NCBI GenBank assembly: GCA_014156375.1
Contig: RQJH01000003.1
Location: 1,597,799 to 1,661,798, forward strand
DNA length: 64,000 nt
Reading direction: 5' to 3'
Origin: Enterobacteriaceae bacterium 89
GTDB taxonomy: Bacteria; Pseudomonadota; Gammaproteobacteria; Enterobacterales; Enterobacteriaceae
The translations under genes and the position numbers were made by a program. This document shows positions 29,892 through 40,238 of the stretch, one piece after another. A model generated the notes under the pieces. The model saw only the letters and a list, made by a program, of their open reading frames with translations. It was not told the origin of the DNA and ran no database searches. Numbering within the stretch: the first letter of the stretch is position 1; every line of letters starts with the position of its first letter.

Positions 29892-32210
29892 ATGAAGACA
29901 TTAACCATTGGCTTAATTGGCAATCCCAATTCTGGTAAAACAACTCTGTTCAATCAGTTAACCGGTTCGCGCCAGCGCGTAGGGAATTGGGCAGGGGTGA
30001 CGGTTGAGCGTAAAGAGGGGCGTTTCAGCACCACTGATAATCAGGTCACGCTGGTTGATCTGCCAGGGACCTATTCCCTGACCACCATTTCCTCGCAAAC
30101 TTCGCTCGATGAGCAAATTGCCTGCCACTATATTCTGAGCGGCGATGCTAACCTGCTGATTAACGTGGTCGATGCCTCCAATCTTGAGCGTAACCTTTAT
30201 CTGACGCTGCAGCTGCTTGAGCTGGGCATTCCGTGTATCGTCGCCCTGAATATGCTCGACATCGCCGAGAAGCAAAAGATTCGTATCGACGTAGACGCGC
30301 TGGCTAAACGCCTTGGCTGCCCGGTGGTGCCTCTGGTTTCCACTCGCGCCCGCGGTATCGAGCCGCTGAAGATGGCGATTGACCGCCACCAGCGCAATGA
30401 CGATAACGAACTGGTGCATTACGCCCAGCCGCTGCTGCGCGAAGCCGATATACTGGCGCAGGCCATCCCGCAGGAAATGCCGTTCAGACAGCGCCGCTGG
30501 CTGGGGCTGCAAATGCTCGAAGGCGATATCTACAGCCGCGCCTACGCCGGTGATGCCAACAGCCAGCTGCAAGCCGCCGAAGCGCGTCTGCAGGAAGAGA
30601 TGGACGATCCGGCGCTGCACATTGCTGACGCCCGCTATCAGGCCATTGCCGCCATTTGCGACGTGGTCAGCAACACGCTGACGGCGGAACCAAGCCGCTT
30701 TACTACGGCGGTCGACAAAATCATTCTCAACCGCTTCCTCGGCCTGCCGATTTTCCTGTTTGTGATGTACCTGATGTTCCTGCTCGCCATCAACATCGGC
30801 GGCGCGCTACAGCCGATTTTCGACGCAGGCTCGGTGGCTATCTTTATCCACGGTATTCAGTGGCTGGGTGCCACCCTGCACTTCCCGGAATGGCTGACCG
30901 TCTTCCTCGCCCAGGGGATTGGCGGCGGGATCAACACCGTGCTGCCGCTGGTGCCGCAAATCGGCATGATGTACCTGTTCCTCTCCTTCCTCGAAGATTC
31001 CGGCTATATGGCACGTGCGGCGTTCGTGATGGACCGCCTGATGCAGTCGCTGGGTCTGCCGGGGAAATCATTTGTTCCGCTGATTGTCGGCTTCGGCTGC
31101 AACGTGCCGTCGGTAATGGGCGCGCGTACTCTGGATGCGCCGCGTGAACGTCTGATGACCATCATGATGGCGCCGTTTATGTCCTGCGGTGCACGACTGG
31201 CGATCTTCGCGGTCTTCGCGGCGGCGTTCTTCGGCCAGGAAGGCGCGCTGGCGGTATTCTCACTGTACGTACTCGGCATCGTGATGGCGATCCTCACCGG
31301 CCTGATGCTGAAACACACCATCATGCGCGGTGAAGCTTCTCCGTTCGTCATGGAGCTGCCGGTGTATCACGTCCCGCATCTGAAAAGTCTGATCCTCCAG
31401 ACCTGGCAGCGCCTGAAAGGCTTTGTGCTGCGCGCCGGTAAGGTAATTGTGATCGTCAGTATTTTCCTCAGCGCCCTGAACAGCTTCACCTTCAGCGGCA
31501 CCGCAGCGGATAACATTAACGACTCCGCGTTGGCTTCCGTCAGCCGCGTGATCACCCCGCTGTTCAAGCCGATTGGCGTACATGAAGACAACTGGCAGGC
31601 GACCGTGGGTCTGTTTACCGGAGCGATGGCGAAAGAAGTGGTGGTCGGGACGCTGAACACCTTGTACACCGCAGAAAATATTCAACAGGAAGAGTTCAAC
31701 CCAGCGGAGTTTAACCTGCTGGATGAGCTTGGTGCGGCAGCAGACGAAACCTGGCAGAGCCTGAAAAGCACCTTCAGCCTGAGCGTACTGGCTAACCCGA
31801 TTGAAGCCAGCAAAGGCGACGGTGAAATGGCAACAGGCGCAATGGGCGTGATGAGCAGCAAATTTGGCAGCGCCGCAGCGGCCTACAGCTACCTGATTTT
31901 CGTCCTGCTGTACATTCCGTGCATCTCAGTAATGGGAGCCATTGCCCGTGAATCGAGCCGTGGCTGGATGGGCTTCTCCGTGCTGTGGGGCCTGAACATC
32001 GCTTATTCACTCTCTACCCTGTTTTATCAGACGGTTAGCTTCCAGCAGCATCCGCGCTACAGCCTGGTCTGTATTCTGGCGGTGGTGCTGTTTAACGTCA
32101 TCGTTCTTGGTTTGTTACGCCGCGCTCGCAGCCGCGTGGATGTGAACCTGCTGGCCACCCGTAAAAATGTTAACAGCTGCTGCAATAGCCCGGCTGGCGA
32201 CTGCCACTAG
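29892..32210 (+). CDS. feoB: Ferrous iron permease FeoB
   Basis: This 772-residue inner-membrane Fe2+ transporter has an N-terminal G-protein domain: G1 GNPNSGKTTL (10-19), G3 DLPGTYSL, G4 NMLD. A helical GDI-like linker follows, then a polytopic membrane domain with the two Gate motifs (GFGCNVPSVMGARTL and the C-terminal YIPCISVMGAI), including conserved cysteines. The Cys-containing tail (NSCCNSPAGDCH) is typical of enterobacterial FeoB. It lies 29 bases after feoA and 9 before feoC. Confidence 0.97.
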   Translation: MKTLTIGLIGNPNSGKTTLFNQLTGSRQRVGNWAGVTVERKEGRFSTTDNQVTLVDLPGTYSLTTISSQTSLDEQIACHYILSGDANLLINVVDASNLERNLYLTLQLLELGIPCIVALNMLDIAEKQKIRIDVDALAKRLGCPVVPLVSTRARGIEPLKMAIDRHQRNDDNELVHYAQPLLREADILAQAIPQEMPFRQRRWLGLQMLEGDIYSRAYAGDANSQLQAAEARLQEEMDDPALHIADARYQAIAAICDVVSNTLTAEPSRFTTAVDKIILNRFLGLPIFLFVMYLMFLLAINIGGALQPIFDAGSVAIFIHGIQWLGATLHFPEWLTVFLAQGIGGGINTVLPLVPQIGMMYLFLSFLEDSGYMARAAFVMDRLMQSLGLPGKSFVPLIVGFGCNVPSVMGARTLDAPRERLMTIMMAPFMSCGARLAIFAVFAAAFFGQEGALAVFSLYVLGIVMAILTGLMLKHTIMRGEASPFVMELPVYHVPHLKSLILQTWQRLKGFVLRAGKVIVIVSIFLSALNSFTFSGTAADNINDSALASVSRVITPLFKPIGVHEDNWQATVGLFTGAMAKEVVVGTLNTLYTAENIQQEEFNPAEFNLLDELGAAADETWQSLKSTFSLSVLANPIEASKGDGEMATGAMGVMSSKFGSAAAAYSYLIFVLLYIPCISVMGAIARESSRGWMGFSVLWGLNIAYSLSTLFYQTVSFQQHPRYSLVCILAVVLFNVIVLGLLRRARSRVDVNLLATRKNVNSCCNSPAGDCH

Positions 32211-32219
32211 GAGCAGGAA

Positions 32220-32456
32220 ATGGCATCACTGATTGAAGTACGGGATATGCTGGCGCTGCAGGGACGCATGGAAGCGAAACAGCTTAGCCATGCGCTGAAC
32301 ACGCCGCAGCCGATGATCGATGCCATGCTGCTGCGCCTGGAGGCGATGGGTAAAGCACTACGTATTCAGGAAGATGCCGACGGGTGTTTATCGGGGAGTT
32401 GTAAAAGCTGTCCGGAAGGAAAAGCCTGTCTGCGAGAGTGGTGGATGTTAGCCTGA
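32220..32456 (+). CDS. feoC: FeoC, Fe-S cluster-binding Feo regulator
   Basis: This 78-residue winged-helix protein of gammaproteobacterial feo operons binds an oxygen-sensitive Fe-S cluster through its Cys-rich wing, here [15 protein letters not shown] (four Cys), and protects FeoB from FtsH proteolysis in Salmonella. It follows feoB by 9 bases with a GGAGCAGG site. A terminator follows. Confidence 0.94.
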   Translation: MASLIEVRDMLALQGRMEAKQLSHALNTPQPMIDAMLLRLEAMGKALRIQEDADGCLSGSCKSCPEGKACLREWWMLA

Positions 32457-32467
32457 AGCAGAAAGAG

Positions 32468-32491
32468 AAAGCGGGCCTTTGGCCCGCTTTT
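32468..32491. terminator. Bidirectional terminator after feoC
   Basis: AAAGCGGGCC (32468-32477), TTT loop, GGCCCGCTTTT (32481-32491). It serves feoC and the convergent DUF1471 gene. Confidence 0.9.
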
Positions 32492-32494
32492 CAC

Positions 32495-32764
32495 TTATTT
32501 GTAGACGTCGGCGTTAGCGTGAACGTCTTTCTCGTTCTTCTGACCCGCGATCACTACGAAATACTTACCGCCCTTCTCATCCGCTTTTTTCGACAGATCT
32601 TTCTTCGCATCCATCGGAGAAGTTTTAGTTGAAGTGGTGATCGTACCAATCTTAGTCAGATGCATTTTCGCAACATCTTCTTTGGTAATTTCTTTGGCCG
32701 CAAAGGCACCGAAAGAGATCGAACCCATAACCAGTGCAGCAACAATACCCGAAGCAAATTTCAT
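32495..32764 (-). CDS. DUF1471 (YhcN/BhsA-like) periplasmic protein
   Basis: This 89-residue protein has a Sec signal peptide (MKFASGIVAALVMGSISFGAFA, cleavage after AFA near 22) and a single YhcN-like domain: THLTKIGTITTS-type segment (MHLTKIGTITTSTKTSPMDA) and GGKYFVVIAGQ followed by the DVHANADVYK end. Members of this enterobacterial family respond to acid, peroxide, metals and biofilm cues; substrate unknown. The start at 32764 has GGAGA 9 bases upstream, while the Met five codons earlier lies on that site. E. coli has yhgA (rpnA) between feoC and bioH instead. Confidence 0.88.
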   Translation of the reverse strand: MKFASGIVAALVMGSISFGAFAAKEITKEDVAKMHLTKIGTITTSTKTSPMDAKKDLSKKADEKGGKYFVVIAGQKNEKDVHANADVYK

Positions 32765-32882
32765 AGCCGTAATCTCCATATGACAGTTTTATGTGGGCGC
32801 TGCGGGCATTACGCAGGATGACAGCGCAGCGACATTTCAAGTATTGCCTAAAATATTAATTTCGCCAGTTTACCTTTTAAAA

Positions 32883-33656
32883 TCAGATAATCACCTGCCG
32901 GAGCGCCTGCACCTGCACGCAAAACTCGTCAGGGTGCGAAATAAACGGCGCATGGGCCGCTTTCGGAAACACGAAGGAGCGGCTGTTTGGCCAAATTTCA
33001 TCAAGAAGCGGCACGATTTTACGCGGCACCAGTCCATCAAGATGCCCGTACAGTCTCAGAAAAGGTAAGGTAAGCGCCGCGAGCGGCTCACGCAGGTCGG
33101 CGGTTTTCAGGATCTCAAGGCCGCCGTTAAGCACCTCCGCCGAAGGCATTGGCTGCGACAGCACCGCGCTTTTCAGCTTACGCGCATCCTGACGCGCGCT
33201 TTCAGTCCCCATCGTTTGCAGTGCCAGAAAACGCTCAACCGTTCGCTGGAAATCCTCGCTCAGCTGCTGCTGAAAGCCGGATAGCACTTCGGGCTTGATG
33301 CCCGGCCAGTCTCCCTGCGCGGTGAAACAGGGCGATGAAGCCACCGTGACCAGCGCCTGAACGCGCTGTGGCGCGAGAATCGCCGCGAGACTCGCCACCA
33401 GCCCCCCTAAACCCCAGCCGAGCCATATCGCTCTTTCCGGGGCCTTTTCCAGCACCCGCTGCGTCATCTCTTCTAGCGACATCGCACCAAAACCCTGGCT
33501 GCGGCCAAAGCCCGGTAGGTCGACAAGATGAAGGGTAAACTGCGAGCTGAGTTCCGCAGTAATGCAATCCCAGACCTCCGCATTCAGGCCCCATCCGTGC
33601 AGCAGCACAAGCTGACAATTTCCTTCGCCTTTGGTTTGCCACCAGATGTCATTCAT
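32883..33656 (-). CDS. bioH: BioH-type pimeloyl-ACP methyl ester esterase with nucleophile Ser82 replaced by Gly
   Basis: BioH frees pimeloyl-ACP from its methyl ester, ending the masked fatty-acid route to biotin. The 257-residue alpha/beta hydrolase matches E. coli BioH along its length ([47 protein letters not shown]). The catalytic Asp207 ([11 protein letters not shown]) and His235 ([11 protein letters not shown]) are present. The nucleophile elbow reads GWGLGG where E. coli has GWSLGG: codon 82 (33413-33411, minus strand) is GGT. A serine codon AGT would differ by one base. As written, esterase activity should be lost or very low. It is divergent from gntX. Confidence 0.93.
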   Translation of the reverse strand: MNDIWWQTKGEGNCQLVLLHGWGLNAEVWDCITAELSSQFTLHLVDLPGFGRSQGFGAMSLEEMTQRVLEKAPERAIWLGWGLGGLVASLAAILAPQRVQALVTVASSPCFTAQGDWPGIKPEVLSGFQQQLSEDFQRTVERFLALQTMGTESARQDARKLKSAVLSQPMPSAEVLNGGLEILKTADLREPLAALTLPFLRLYGHLDGLVPRKIVPLLDEIWPNSRSFVFPKAAHAPFISHPDEFCVQVQALRQVII

Positions 33657-33695
33657 CAGTTACTGTTCTCATTTTCCGATTCAGGAGGGAGCATT

Positions 33696-34370
33696 ATGCT
33701 AACAGTCCACGGCTTGTGCTGGCTATGCCAAATGCCGCTGGGGCTGGCGCACTGGGGAGTTTGTTCACGCTGCACCCACTCGATAGTTTTATATCAGCCG
33801 CTGTGCCCGCAGTGTGGTCTGCCCGCCGCCAACAGCCGTGTCGTTTGCGGTCGCTGCCTGCAGCATGAGCCTGCCTGGCAGTGGCTGGTAGCGGTCAATG
33901 ATTACATCGCGCCGCTGGCAACGCTGGTGAAGCACTGGAAGTTTAGCCAGCGGCCAGAACTCACCCTGGCGCTCGCCCGCTTGCTGCTATTACGGCTCAG
34001 ACAAACGCCTTTGCGGCAAAAACCCGATTTACTCGTCGCAGTGCCTTTATGGCAGCGCCGTCACTGGCGACGAGGCTACAACCAGGCAGATTTGCTGTGT
34101 CGTCCGCTTAGCCGCTGGCTGGATATTGATTATCAACGGGAAGCCATTCGCCGCATCAGGCCAACCGCTACGCAGCATCAGCTGAGCGCACGGTTGCGAA
34201 AACAGAACCTCAAAAACGCGTTTTACCTTGAATTTCCCGTATCTGGACGCCATATCGCCCTTGTGGACGATGTCGTCACGACCGGGACCACCGTGGCTGA
34301 GCTTTCCCGCCTGCTTTTGCAAAACGGCGCGGCTTCCGTTCAGGTATGGTGCCTGTGTCGCACCTTGTAG
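33696..34370 (+). CDS. gntX: GntX, ComF-family phosphoribosyltransferase-like protein
   Basis: This 224-residue ComF-like protein is linked in E. coli to DNA use as nutrient. N-terminal zinc-ribbon-like cysteines (CWLC, CSRC, CPQC, CGRC) are followed by a PRTase domain with the PRPP loop HIALVDDVVTTGTTVAELS near 186-204. The start at 33696 has an AGGAGGGA site; the open frame extends 56 codons upstream through the bioH start and is not coding there. Function remains poorly known; partner genes hofM-Q are in the same window. Confidence 0.92.
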   Translation: MLTVHGLCWLCQMPLGLAHWGVCSRCTHSIVLYQPLCPQCGLPAANSRVVCGRCLQHEPAWQWLVAVNDYIAPLATLVKHWKFSQRPELTLALARLLLLRLRQTPLRQKPDLLVAVPLWQRRHWRRGYNQADLLCRPLSRWLDIDYQREAIRRIRPTATQHQLSARLRKQNLKNAFYLEFPVSGRHIALVDDVVTTGTTVAELSRLLLQNGAASVQVWCLCRTL

Positions 34371-34428
34371 AGCCTCTGTGATGGGCGTATTATAACCGAC
34401 TAAAGTAGTCAACTATTAGGCCAACGCT

Positions 34429-35004
34429 ATGATCCGTATTTCCGATTCTGCACAAGCGCACTTTGCCAAACTGCTGGCAAATCAGGAAGAAGGGACACAA
34501 ATCCGCGTATTTGTGATTAACCCAGGCACCCCGAACGCTGAGTGTGGCGTATCTTACTGCCCGCCGGACGCGGTTGAAGCCTCCGACACGGCCCTGAAAT
34601 TTGACCTGCTGACCGCCTACGTTGATGAACTGAGCGCGCCGTATCTCGACGACGCTGAAATCGACTTTGTGACCGATCAGTTAGGTTCCCAGCTGACGCT
34701 GAAAGCACCGAACGCGAAAATGCGTAAAGTGTCCGACGATGCACCGCTGATGGAGCGCGTGGAATATATGCTGCAGTCGCAGATTAACCCACAGCTCGCC
34801 GGCCACGGCGGCCGCGTATCGCTGATGGAAATCACCGAAGAAGGCTTCGCCATTCTGCAATTTGGCGGCGGCTGCAACGGTTGTTCCATGGTGGATGTGA
34901 CGCTGAAAGAAGGGATCGAGAAGCAGCTGCTGAACGAATTCCCAGAACTGAAAGGCGTTCGAGACCTGACCGAACACCAGCGCGGTGAGCACTCTTACTA
35001 TTAA
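34429..35004 (+). CDS. nfuA: Fe-S biogenesis protein NfuA
   Basis: This 191-residue carrier delivers 4Fe-4S clusters, including to lipoyl synthase. An N-terminal degenerate A-type domain (about 1-95) is followed by the Nfu domain with Cys149 and Cys152 in [14 protein letters not shown]. In E. coli gntT follows; here a repeat array and malQ do. Confidence 0.97.
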   Translation: MIRISDSAQAHFAKLLANQEEGTQIRVFVINPGTPNAECGVSYCPPDAVEASDTALKFDLLTAYVDELSAPYLDDAEIDFVTDQLGSQLTLKAPNAKMRKVSDDAPLMERVEYMLQSQINPQLAGHGGRVSLMEITEEGFAILQFGGGCNGCSMVDVTLKEGIEKQLLNEFPELKGVRDLTEHQRGEHSYY

Positions 35005-35015
35005 GTTTGTTTGAC

Positions 35016-35180
35016 TCCCTCTCCCCTGCCCTCTCCCAAAGGGAGAGGGAGAAAACTGTGCAAGACAAGATATCGCTCTGAACAGTTCCCTCTCCCTTTG
35101 GAAGAGGGAGAAAACCGTGCAGGGCAAGAAATCGCTCTAAACAGTTCCCTCTCCCTTTGGGAGAGGGTTAGGGAGAGGGG
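35016..35180. repeat. REP-like array, cluster 3 (nfuA-malQ)
   Basis: Three palindromic CCCTCTCCC/GGGAGAGGG units are separated by two tandem, slightly diverged spacers of the type AACTGTGCAAGACAAG and ATCGCTCTGAACAGTT. The array lies between convergent genes and ends 6 bases before the malQ stop. The convergent pair has no other visible terminator, so the array may also help end transcription. Confidence 0.85.
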
Positions 35181-35186
35181 AATACA

Positions 35187-37268
35187 CTATTTCCCCGCCG
35201 CTTTCCGCCGCTTATCCAGATCCTTAATCAGCTTATTCACCCCGTCATCCGCGAACATCGCTTCTAAAGAAGTGGACAGCTTGCGCCGCCAGTTTTTGTA
35301 CTGGTAGCTGGTACCTGGAATATTCACCGGTGCTGCCATATCCAGCCAGTCTTCCGGCTGTAGCCCCAGCAGTGCGCTGTGGCTATCGGCGATGTAGCGC
35401 TGCATCCCACGGTTAAGCGTGCTGGTCATGCCCATCAAAGAAGCCTTATGCCCGACACGTTTTGGCAGACAGCCGTGTTTGTGCAGCGCATCCAGCAGCC
35501 CTTGTTTCGCCAGCTCCCGGTCCTGATACAGACCCTTTAGGATCTCTTCATCGGGATACAGCCCCAGGGTTTTACCGAGCGTCAGGTCACCGCTCTCCCA
35601 GTAGCCACGCAGGGTCGGTAAATCGTGAGTGGTCGCCACTGCCATAGACTGCTGCGGGTAAGCTTTTGGCGCACGATAGGTCTTGTGTTGATCGTTTTCG
35701 AAGTACAGCACCTTATAGGAGTAAACCCCGCTTTTACGCAGTTTACCGACGATCTCCTCCGGAACCGTCCCCAGATCTTCGCCAATGACCATACACTGAT
35801 GACGCTGGCTTTCCAGCGCCAGGATCGACAGCAGGTCGTCGACAGGATAGTGGACATAGGCACCGTGATCGGCCGTTTCACCGTACGGGATCCACCACAA
35901 GCGCAGCATCGACATCACATGATCGATTCGCAGCGCACCGCAGTTCTGCATATTGGCGCGCAGCAGGTCGATAAAGGGCTCGTAGGCGCGGGCAGCAATA
36001 ATGTGGGGATCCATCGGCGGCAGGCCCCAGTTCTGCCCGAGCGGGCCAAGAATATCCGGCGGCGCGCCCACGGAAGCCTTCAGGCAGTACAGCTCACGAT
36101 CGCACCAGGTTTCCGAACCGCCTTCCGCCACGCCGACCGCCAGATCGCGATACAGGCCGATCGGCATCTCATGCTGCTGGCACACCTGCCAGCAGGCCGC
36201 GAACTGGCTGTACGCCAGCCATTGCAGCCAGAGGAAGAAGTCCACTTCGTTTTCGTGCTTCTCACAGAAGGCTTTCACCTCCGGGCTGGCAACGTCCTGA
36301 TACGCTTCTGGCCAGGCAGGCCAGCCCCAGCGCAGCTCGTCTTCCTGCACCTGATAAGCATGCAGCGCATCAAACGCCGCCTGCCAGTACAGGCTTTCCC
36401 CTTCCTCGCTAACAAACTCACGAAACGCCTTCATCTGCGGATCGCGACGGGCGGAAAACCCTTTCCAAGCCAGACGCAGCGCCGTCATTTTCAACACCGT
36501 GACGGTGGCATAATCCACCCATTCGGCATCGCGCACGGATTTCAGCGTCTGCTGAGTCGTCGGTAACGCCCACCAGGCCTGCGCTTCTGCGCTCTCGCGG
36601 AAATCCTCAATGGCATTCACGTCGATATAAATCACGTTCAGCCAGCGGCGGGAAGACGGGCTGTACGGGCTCGCGCTCTCCGGGGTCGCCGGATACAGCG
36701 CATGAATAGGATTTAAGCCGATAAATGAGCCGCCGCGATTAGCGATTTCGGGCAGCATCGCCCTCAAATCGCCAAAATCGCCAATGCCCCAGTTCTGCTC
36801 TGAACGCAGCGTGTAGAGCTGCACACAGCTGCCCCACAGCTTTTTACCCTGCTTCAGCGCCTGCGGTTCATAGCAGCGCTCTGGCGCAACGATCACCTGA
36901 CAGTGCCAGCTCTGTTTTGACTGAGTCAGCGTCAGCATGTGATAGCCCAGCGGCAAGCGGGCAGGAAGCGTCAGCGCCTTCCCGGCGCTGGTTTTTCCCT
37001 GATGTTCTGAGCCAGTTTCAGTGGTCAGCGTCCAGAGGTATTCCCCGTTGCCTTCCACCGTCAGCGCCATTTTTTTCCCGTGCGCAAAGACCTGCACGTT
37101 TGGCACAGGTGTGACGGCCACTTTGCTGGCCGTCGAACTGTGGTGCATCGCATCAAGCAATCGCCGTTTGGTATCAGCACCAATTAACTGCGGTTTGCCG
37201 TGGGCATTGATATAGCTGGGGCTGATGCCCGCCGCCTGTGCTGCATGATCCAGACGTTTGCTCTCCAT
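35187..37268 (-). CDS. malQ: 4-alpha-glucanotransferase (amylomaltase)
   Basis: This GH77 disproportionating enzyme lengthens maltodextrins and releases glucose. It has 693 residues (694 in E. coli). Catalytic segments are ALRIDHVMSMLRLWW (nucleophile Asp), MVIGEDLGTVPEE (acid/base Glu) and ATTHDLPTLRGYW (Asp). It is the second gene of malPQ, 9 bases after malP, and is under MalT control. Confidence 0.97.
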   Translation of the reverse strand: MESKRLDHAAQAAGISPSYINAHGKPQLIGADTKRRLLDAMHHSSTASKVAVTPVPNVQVFAHGKKMALTVEGNGEYLWTLTTETGSEHQGKTSAGKALTLPARLPLGYHMLTLTQSKQSWHCQVIVAPERCYEPQALKQGKKLWGSCVQLYTLRSEQNWGIGDFGDLRAMLPEIANRGGSFIGLNPIHALYPATPESASPYSPSSRRWLNVIYIDVNAIEDFRESAEAQAWWALPTTQQTLKSVRDAEWVDYATVTVLKMTALRLAWKGFSARRDPQMKAFREFVSEEGESLYWQAAFDALHAYQVQEDELRWGWPAWPEAYQDVASPEVKAFCEKHENEVDFFLWLQWLAYSQFAACWQVCQQHEMPIGLYRDLAVGVAEGGSETWCDRELYCLKASVGAPPDILGPLGQNWGLPPMDPHIIAARAYEPFIDLLRANMQNCGALRIDHVMSMLRLWWIPYGETADHGAYVHYPVDDLLSILALESQRHQCMVIGEDLGTVPEEIVGKLRKSGVYSYKVLYFENDQHKTYRAPKAYPQQSMAVATTHDLPTLRGYWESGDLTLGKTLGLYPDEEILKGLYQDRELAKQGLLDALHKHGCLPKRVGHKASLMGMTSTLNRGMQRYIADSHSALLGLQPEDWLDMAAPVNIPGTSYQYKNWRRKLSTSLEAMFADDGVNKLIKDLDKRRKAAGK

Positions 37269-37277
37269 AGCGCTCCC

Positions 37278-39668
37278 TTAGCGTTTTGCCTGCCAGATAC
37301 GGCTCTGATAATCGCGGATAGAGCGATCTGAGCTGAACATTCCGCAGCGCGCAGTGTTGAGGATCGCCGCACGGGTCCAGGCTTCCTGATCGCGGTACAG
37401 ATCATCAACTCGCTTCTGGGCTTCCACGTAGGCCGCGAAGTCTGCCAGCACCAGATACGGATCGCCGCCCTGTTTGCCCATGCTGTGCAGCATCTGGTCA
37501 AATGCGTGCTTATCGCCGTCGCTGTATTTACCGCTTTCCAGCTCTTTCAGCACCGCATCCAGCACTTTGTCTTTCTTGCGCCATTTCAGCGGATCATAGC
37601 CTTTCGCCTTCAGGGCTTTCACTTCTTCCACGGTATGACCGAAGATAAAGATGTTTTCATCACCGACTTTCTCAGCAATTTCCACGTTCGCACCGTCGAG
37701 CGTACCCATCGTCAGCGCGCCGTTCAGCGCCAGCTTCATGTTGCCAGTGCCTGACGCCTCTTTCCCTGCCGTGGAAATCTGCTCAGAGACATCCGCCGCC
37801 GGGATCAGCATTTCTGCCGCTGAAACACAGTAGTCAGGCAGGAAAACGACTTTCAGCTTATCGCCCACTTTCGGATCGTTATTCACCGCTTCGGCGACCT
37901 TGTTAATCGCAAAAATGATGTTCTTCGCCAGGTAATAGCCCGGAGCCGCTTTCGCGCCAAACAAGAACACGCGCGGGATGCGGTCCGCTTGCGGATTTTC
38001 ACGGATCTCTTTGTACAGCGCCAGAATGTGCAGCAGATTCAGGTGCTGACGCTTGTACTCGTGCAGACGCTTGATCTGAATGTCAAAAATGGCCGCCGGA
38101 TTGATTTCAATCCCGGTGCGATGCTTCACAAATGTCGCCAGCCGTTGTTTATTCGCCAGCTTGATGTCGCGGTACGTTTTGCGGAATTTCGCATCGTCGG
38201 CGTACTTTTCGAGATTAATCAGTTGATCGAGATCGTTGGCCCACTCTTTCTTCAGGCTCTTGTCCAGCAGAGCCGCCAGTGCCGGGTTGCACTGCTTGAT
38301 CCAGCGACGCGGCGTGATGCCGTTGGTGACGTTGTGGAACTTGTTCGGCCACAGCTGGTGATATTCCGGGAACAGATCCTTCACCACCAGGTCAGAGTGC
38401 AGTGCCGCTACGCCGTTGACGGCAAAACCGCTGACCACGCACAGATTCGCCATGCGAACCTGCTTGTCATGCACCACCGCCAGCTTCGCCCAGACGTCTT
38501 TGTCGCCAGGCCAGGTTTTTTTCACCAGCAGCTTAAAGCGATCGTTGATTTCATTGATGATCTGCATGTGACGCGGCAGCAGCGCTTTCACCAGCTTCTC
38601 ATCCCAGCACTCCAGCGCTTCCGGCATCAGAGTGTGGTTAGTGTAGGCGAAGGTTTTGCTGGTGATAGCCCAGGCGTCGTCCCAGCTCAGCTGGTGCTCG
38701 TCAATCAGTACGCGCAGCAGTTCAGGAATGGCGATGGTCGGGTGGGTATCGTTAAGCTGAATGACTTCAAATTTCGGCAGTTCCGCCAGTTTACGCCCCG
38801 CCAGATGATGACGACGCAGAATGTCCACCACCGAACAGGCGCACTGGAAATACTGCTGCATCAGACGCAGCTTTTTGCCCGCCTGATGGTTGTCGTTCGG
38901 GTAAAGCACTTTGGTCAGTTTTTCGGCGTCAATGCCCTGCTGCTCTGCGCGCAGGAAATCACCGTCGTTAAATTTGGTCAGATTAAACGGATGCGCGTGC
39001 GTGGCCTGCCACAGGCGTAAAGGCTGAGCTACGCCGTTGCGATAGCCCAGCACCGGCAGATCCCACGCCTGGCCGACCATGGTGAAAGCGGGCTGCCAGT
39101 GGCCTTTCACCACTCTACCGCCAAGGCTCACCTGAACGTCCAGCGCTTCGTTATGACGGAACCACGGGTAGGTGTTGCGACGCCAGTCGTCCGGCGCTTC
39201 CATCTGCTGTCCGTCGGCAAAGGACTGACGGAACAGACCGTACTGATAGTTAAGCCCGTAGCCGATGCCCGACTGGCCGACGGTGGCCATCGAATCGAGG
39301 AAACAGGCCGCCAGACGGCCCAGACCGCCGTTGCCGAGGCCCGGATCGTTCTCTTCTTCCAGCAGATCCGTCAGCGTGACGTCATGCGCTTTCAGCACGT
39401 CGCTGACGTCCTGATACCAGCCGAGGTTCAGCAGGTTGTTGCCGGTCAGCCGGCCAATCAAAAACTCCATCGAGATGTAGTTCACGTGGCGCTGGCCTTT
39501 TTCTGGCTTCGCCACCGGCTGTGCGGCCAGCAGCTCCGCCAGCGCACCGCTCACAGCCTGCCACCATTGGCGCTGCGTCATCTCATTCGCGGCCTGCAAG
39601 CCATATCGCTGCCACTGACGCGTCAGCGCAGCCTGAAAATGTTCTTTGTTGAAGGTCGGCTGTGACAT
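37278..39668 (-). CDS. malP: Maltodextrin phosphorylase
   Basis: This 796-residue GT35 enzyme phosphorolyses maltodextrins to glucose 1-phosphate. The PLP-lysine segment is [19 protein letters not shown] near 640, and [14 protein letters not shown] [18 protein letters not shown] near 105-122 is intact. It is clearly MalP rather than GlgP by its N-terminus ([18 protein letters not shown]) and by location beside malQ and malT. The paralogue glgP lies at 50261-52708. Confidence 0.97.
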   Translation of the reverse strand: MSQPTFNKEHFQAALTRQWQRYGLQAANEMTQRQWWQAVSGALAELLAAQPVAKPEKGQRHVNYISMEFLIGRLTGNNLLNLGWYQDVSDVLKAHDVTLTDLLEEENDPGLGNGGLGRLAACFLDSMATVGQSGIGYGLNYQYGLFRQSFADGQQMEAPDDWRRNTYPWFRHNEALDVQVSLGGRVVKGHWQPAFTMVGQAWDLPVLGYRNGVAQPLRLWQATHAHPFNLTKFNDGDFLRAEQQGIDAEKLTKVLYPNDNHQAGKKLRLMQQYFQCACSVVDILRRHHLAGRKLAELPKFEVIQLNDTHPTIAIPELLRVLIDEHQLSWDDAWAITSKTFAYTNHTLMPEALECWDEKLVKALLPRHMQIINEINDRFKLLVKKTWPGDKDVWAKLAVVHDKQVRMANLCVVSGFAVNGVAALHSDLVVKDLFPEYHQLWPNKFHNVTNGITPRRWIKQCNPALAALLDKSLKKEWANDLDQLINLEKYADDAKFRKTYRDIKLANKQRLATFVKHRTGIEINPAAIFDIQIKRLHEYKRQHLNLLHILALYKEIRENPQADRIPRVFLFGAKAAPGYYLAKNIIFAINKVAEAVNNDPKVGDKLKVVFLPDYCVSAAEMLIPAADVSEQISTAGKEASGTGNMKLALNGALTMGTLDGANVEIAEKVGDENIFIFGHTVEEVKALKAKGYDPLKWRKKDKVLDAVLKELESGKYSDGDKHAFDQMLHSMGKQGGDPYLVLADFAAYVEAQKRVDDLYRDQEAWTRAAILNTARCGMFSSDRSIRDYQSRIWQAKR

Positions 39669-39729
39669 AAGGATCCAATCCTGTTAGCTAAGACGTTGAT
39701 GCTAGTGTGCCAGGCTACCCGGGTAACGT

Positions 39730-39774
39730 CCTCATCCCGCAGGGCATTAGCCGGGGAGGAGTAGCAGGGATGAG
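39730..39774. promoter_or_regulatory. MalT boxes upstream of malP
   Basis: CTCATCCC (39731-39738; GGGATGAG on the minus strand), GGGGAGGAG (39753-39761) and GGGATGAG (39768-39775) resemble the MalT box GGGGA[TG]GAGG. They lie 60-110 bases before the malP start, as in the E. coli malPp promoter. Confidence 0.7.
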
Positions 39775-40097
39775 CGAGAAGTGTGATCGCCGCCACTATA
39801 ACGTTAGCCGCTCGCGGCGGTTCTGCTCAGTTTTACCTCAGGATTATTACGATATTTGAAAGACTGTTTTACTAAATATAAGCAGAGGCAGAAATAATTA
39901 CTTACGTGTAATAATAATTACCCTTCAGCATTTCATCGCAGGGCATATTTAGCGGTACTTCCTGTCGGAAATTTAAATTATTTGAGAATAAGCGCATAGT
40001 CTGTTTTTGATTTCAGGCCATTTACCCGGACTGCAAAACCCCAGTATCCATGCGGACTGGCACCGGTTTCAGTGACTTTGTTTACTCTTCGTTAAGA

Positions 40098-40119
40098 TTT
40101 GTGACAGAGTGCAAATTCA
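40098..40119 (+). promoter_or_regulatory. CRP site upstream of malT
   Basis: TTGTGACAGAGTGCAAATT has a perfect left TGTGA half and resembles the well-studied E. coli malT CRP site, where cAMP-CRP activates malT. It lies about 120 bases before the malT start. Confidence 0.75.
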
Positions 40120-40238
40120 TAAGCATAAAACTCGGACATAACTTGCAATAATTATGCGATTGGCCGACCTTAATAGCCATTAATTACGAAGCGCGAAAAA
40201 ATAATCTTCTTTTACTCTCACAGTGAAGTGATAACCCT

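Larger units (their letters stand above)
39669..40238. other. Divergent malPQ-malT regulatory region
   Basis: These 570 bases lie between malP and malT starts. The malP side holds three MalT-box-like sequences and the malT side a CRP site (listed separately). The middle (about 39840-40080) is AT-rich and I see nothing recognisable in it; no gene. Confidence 0.7.
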
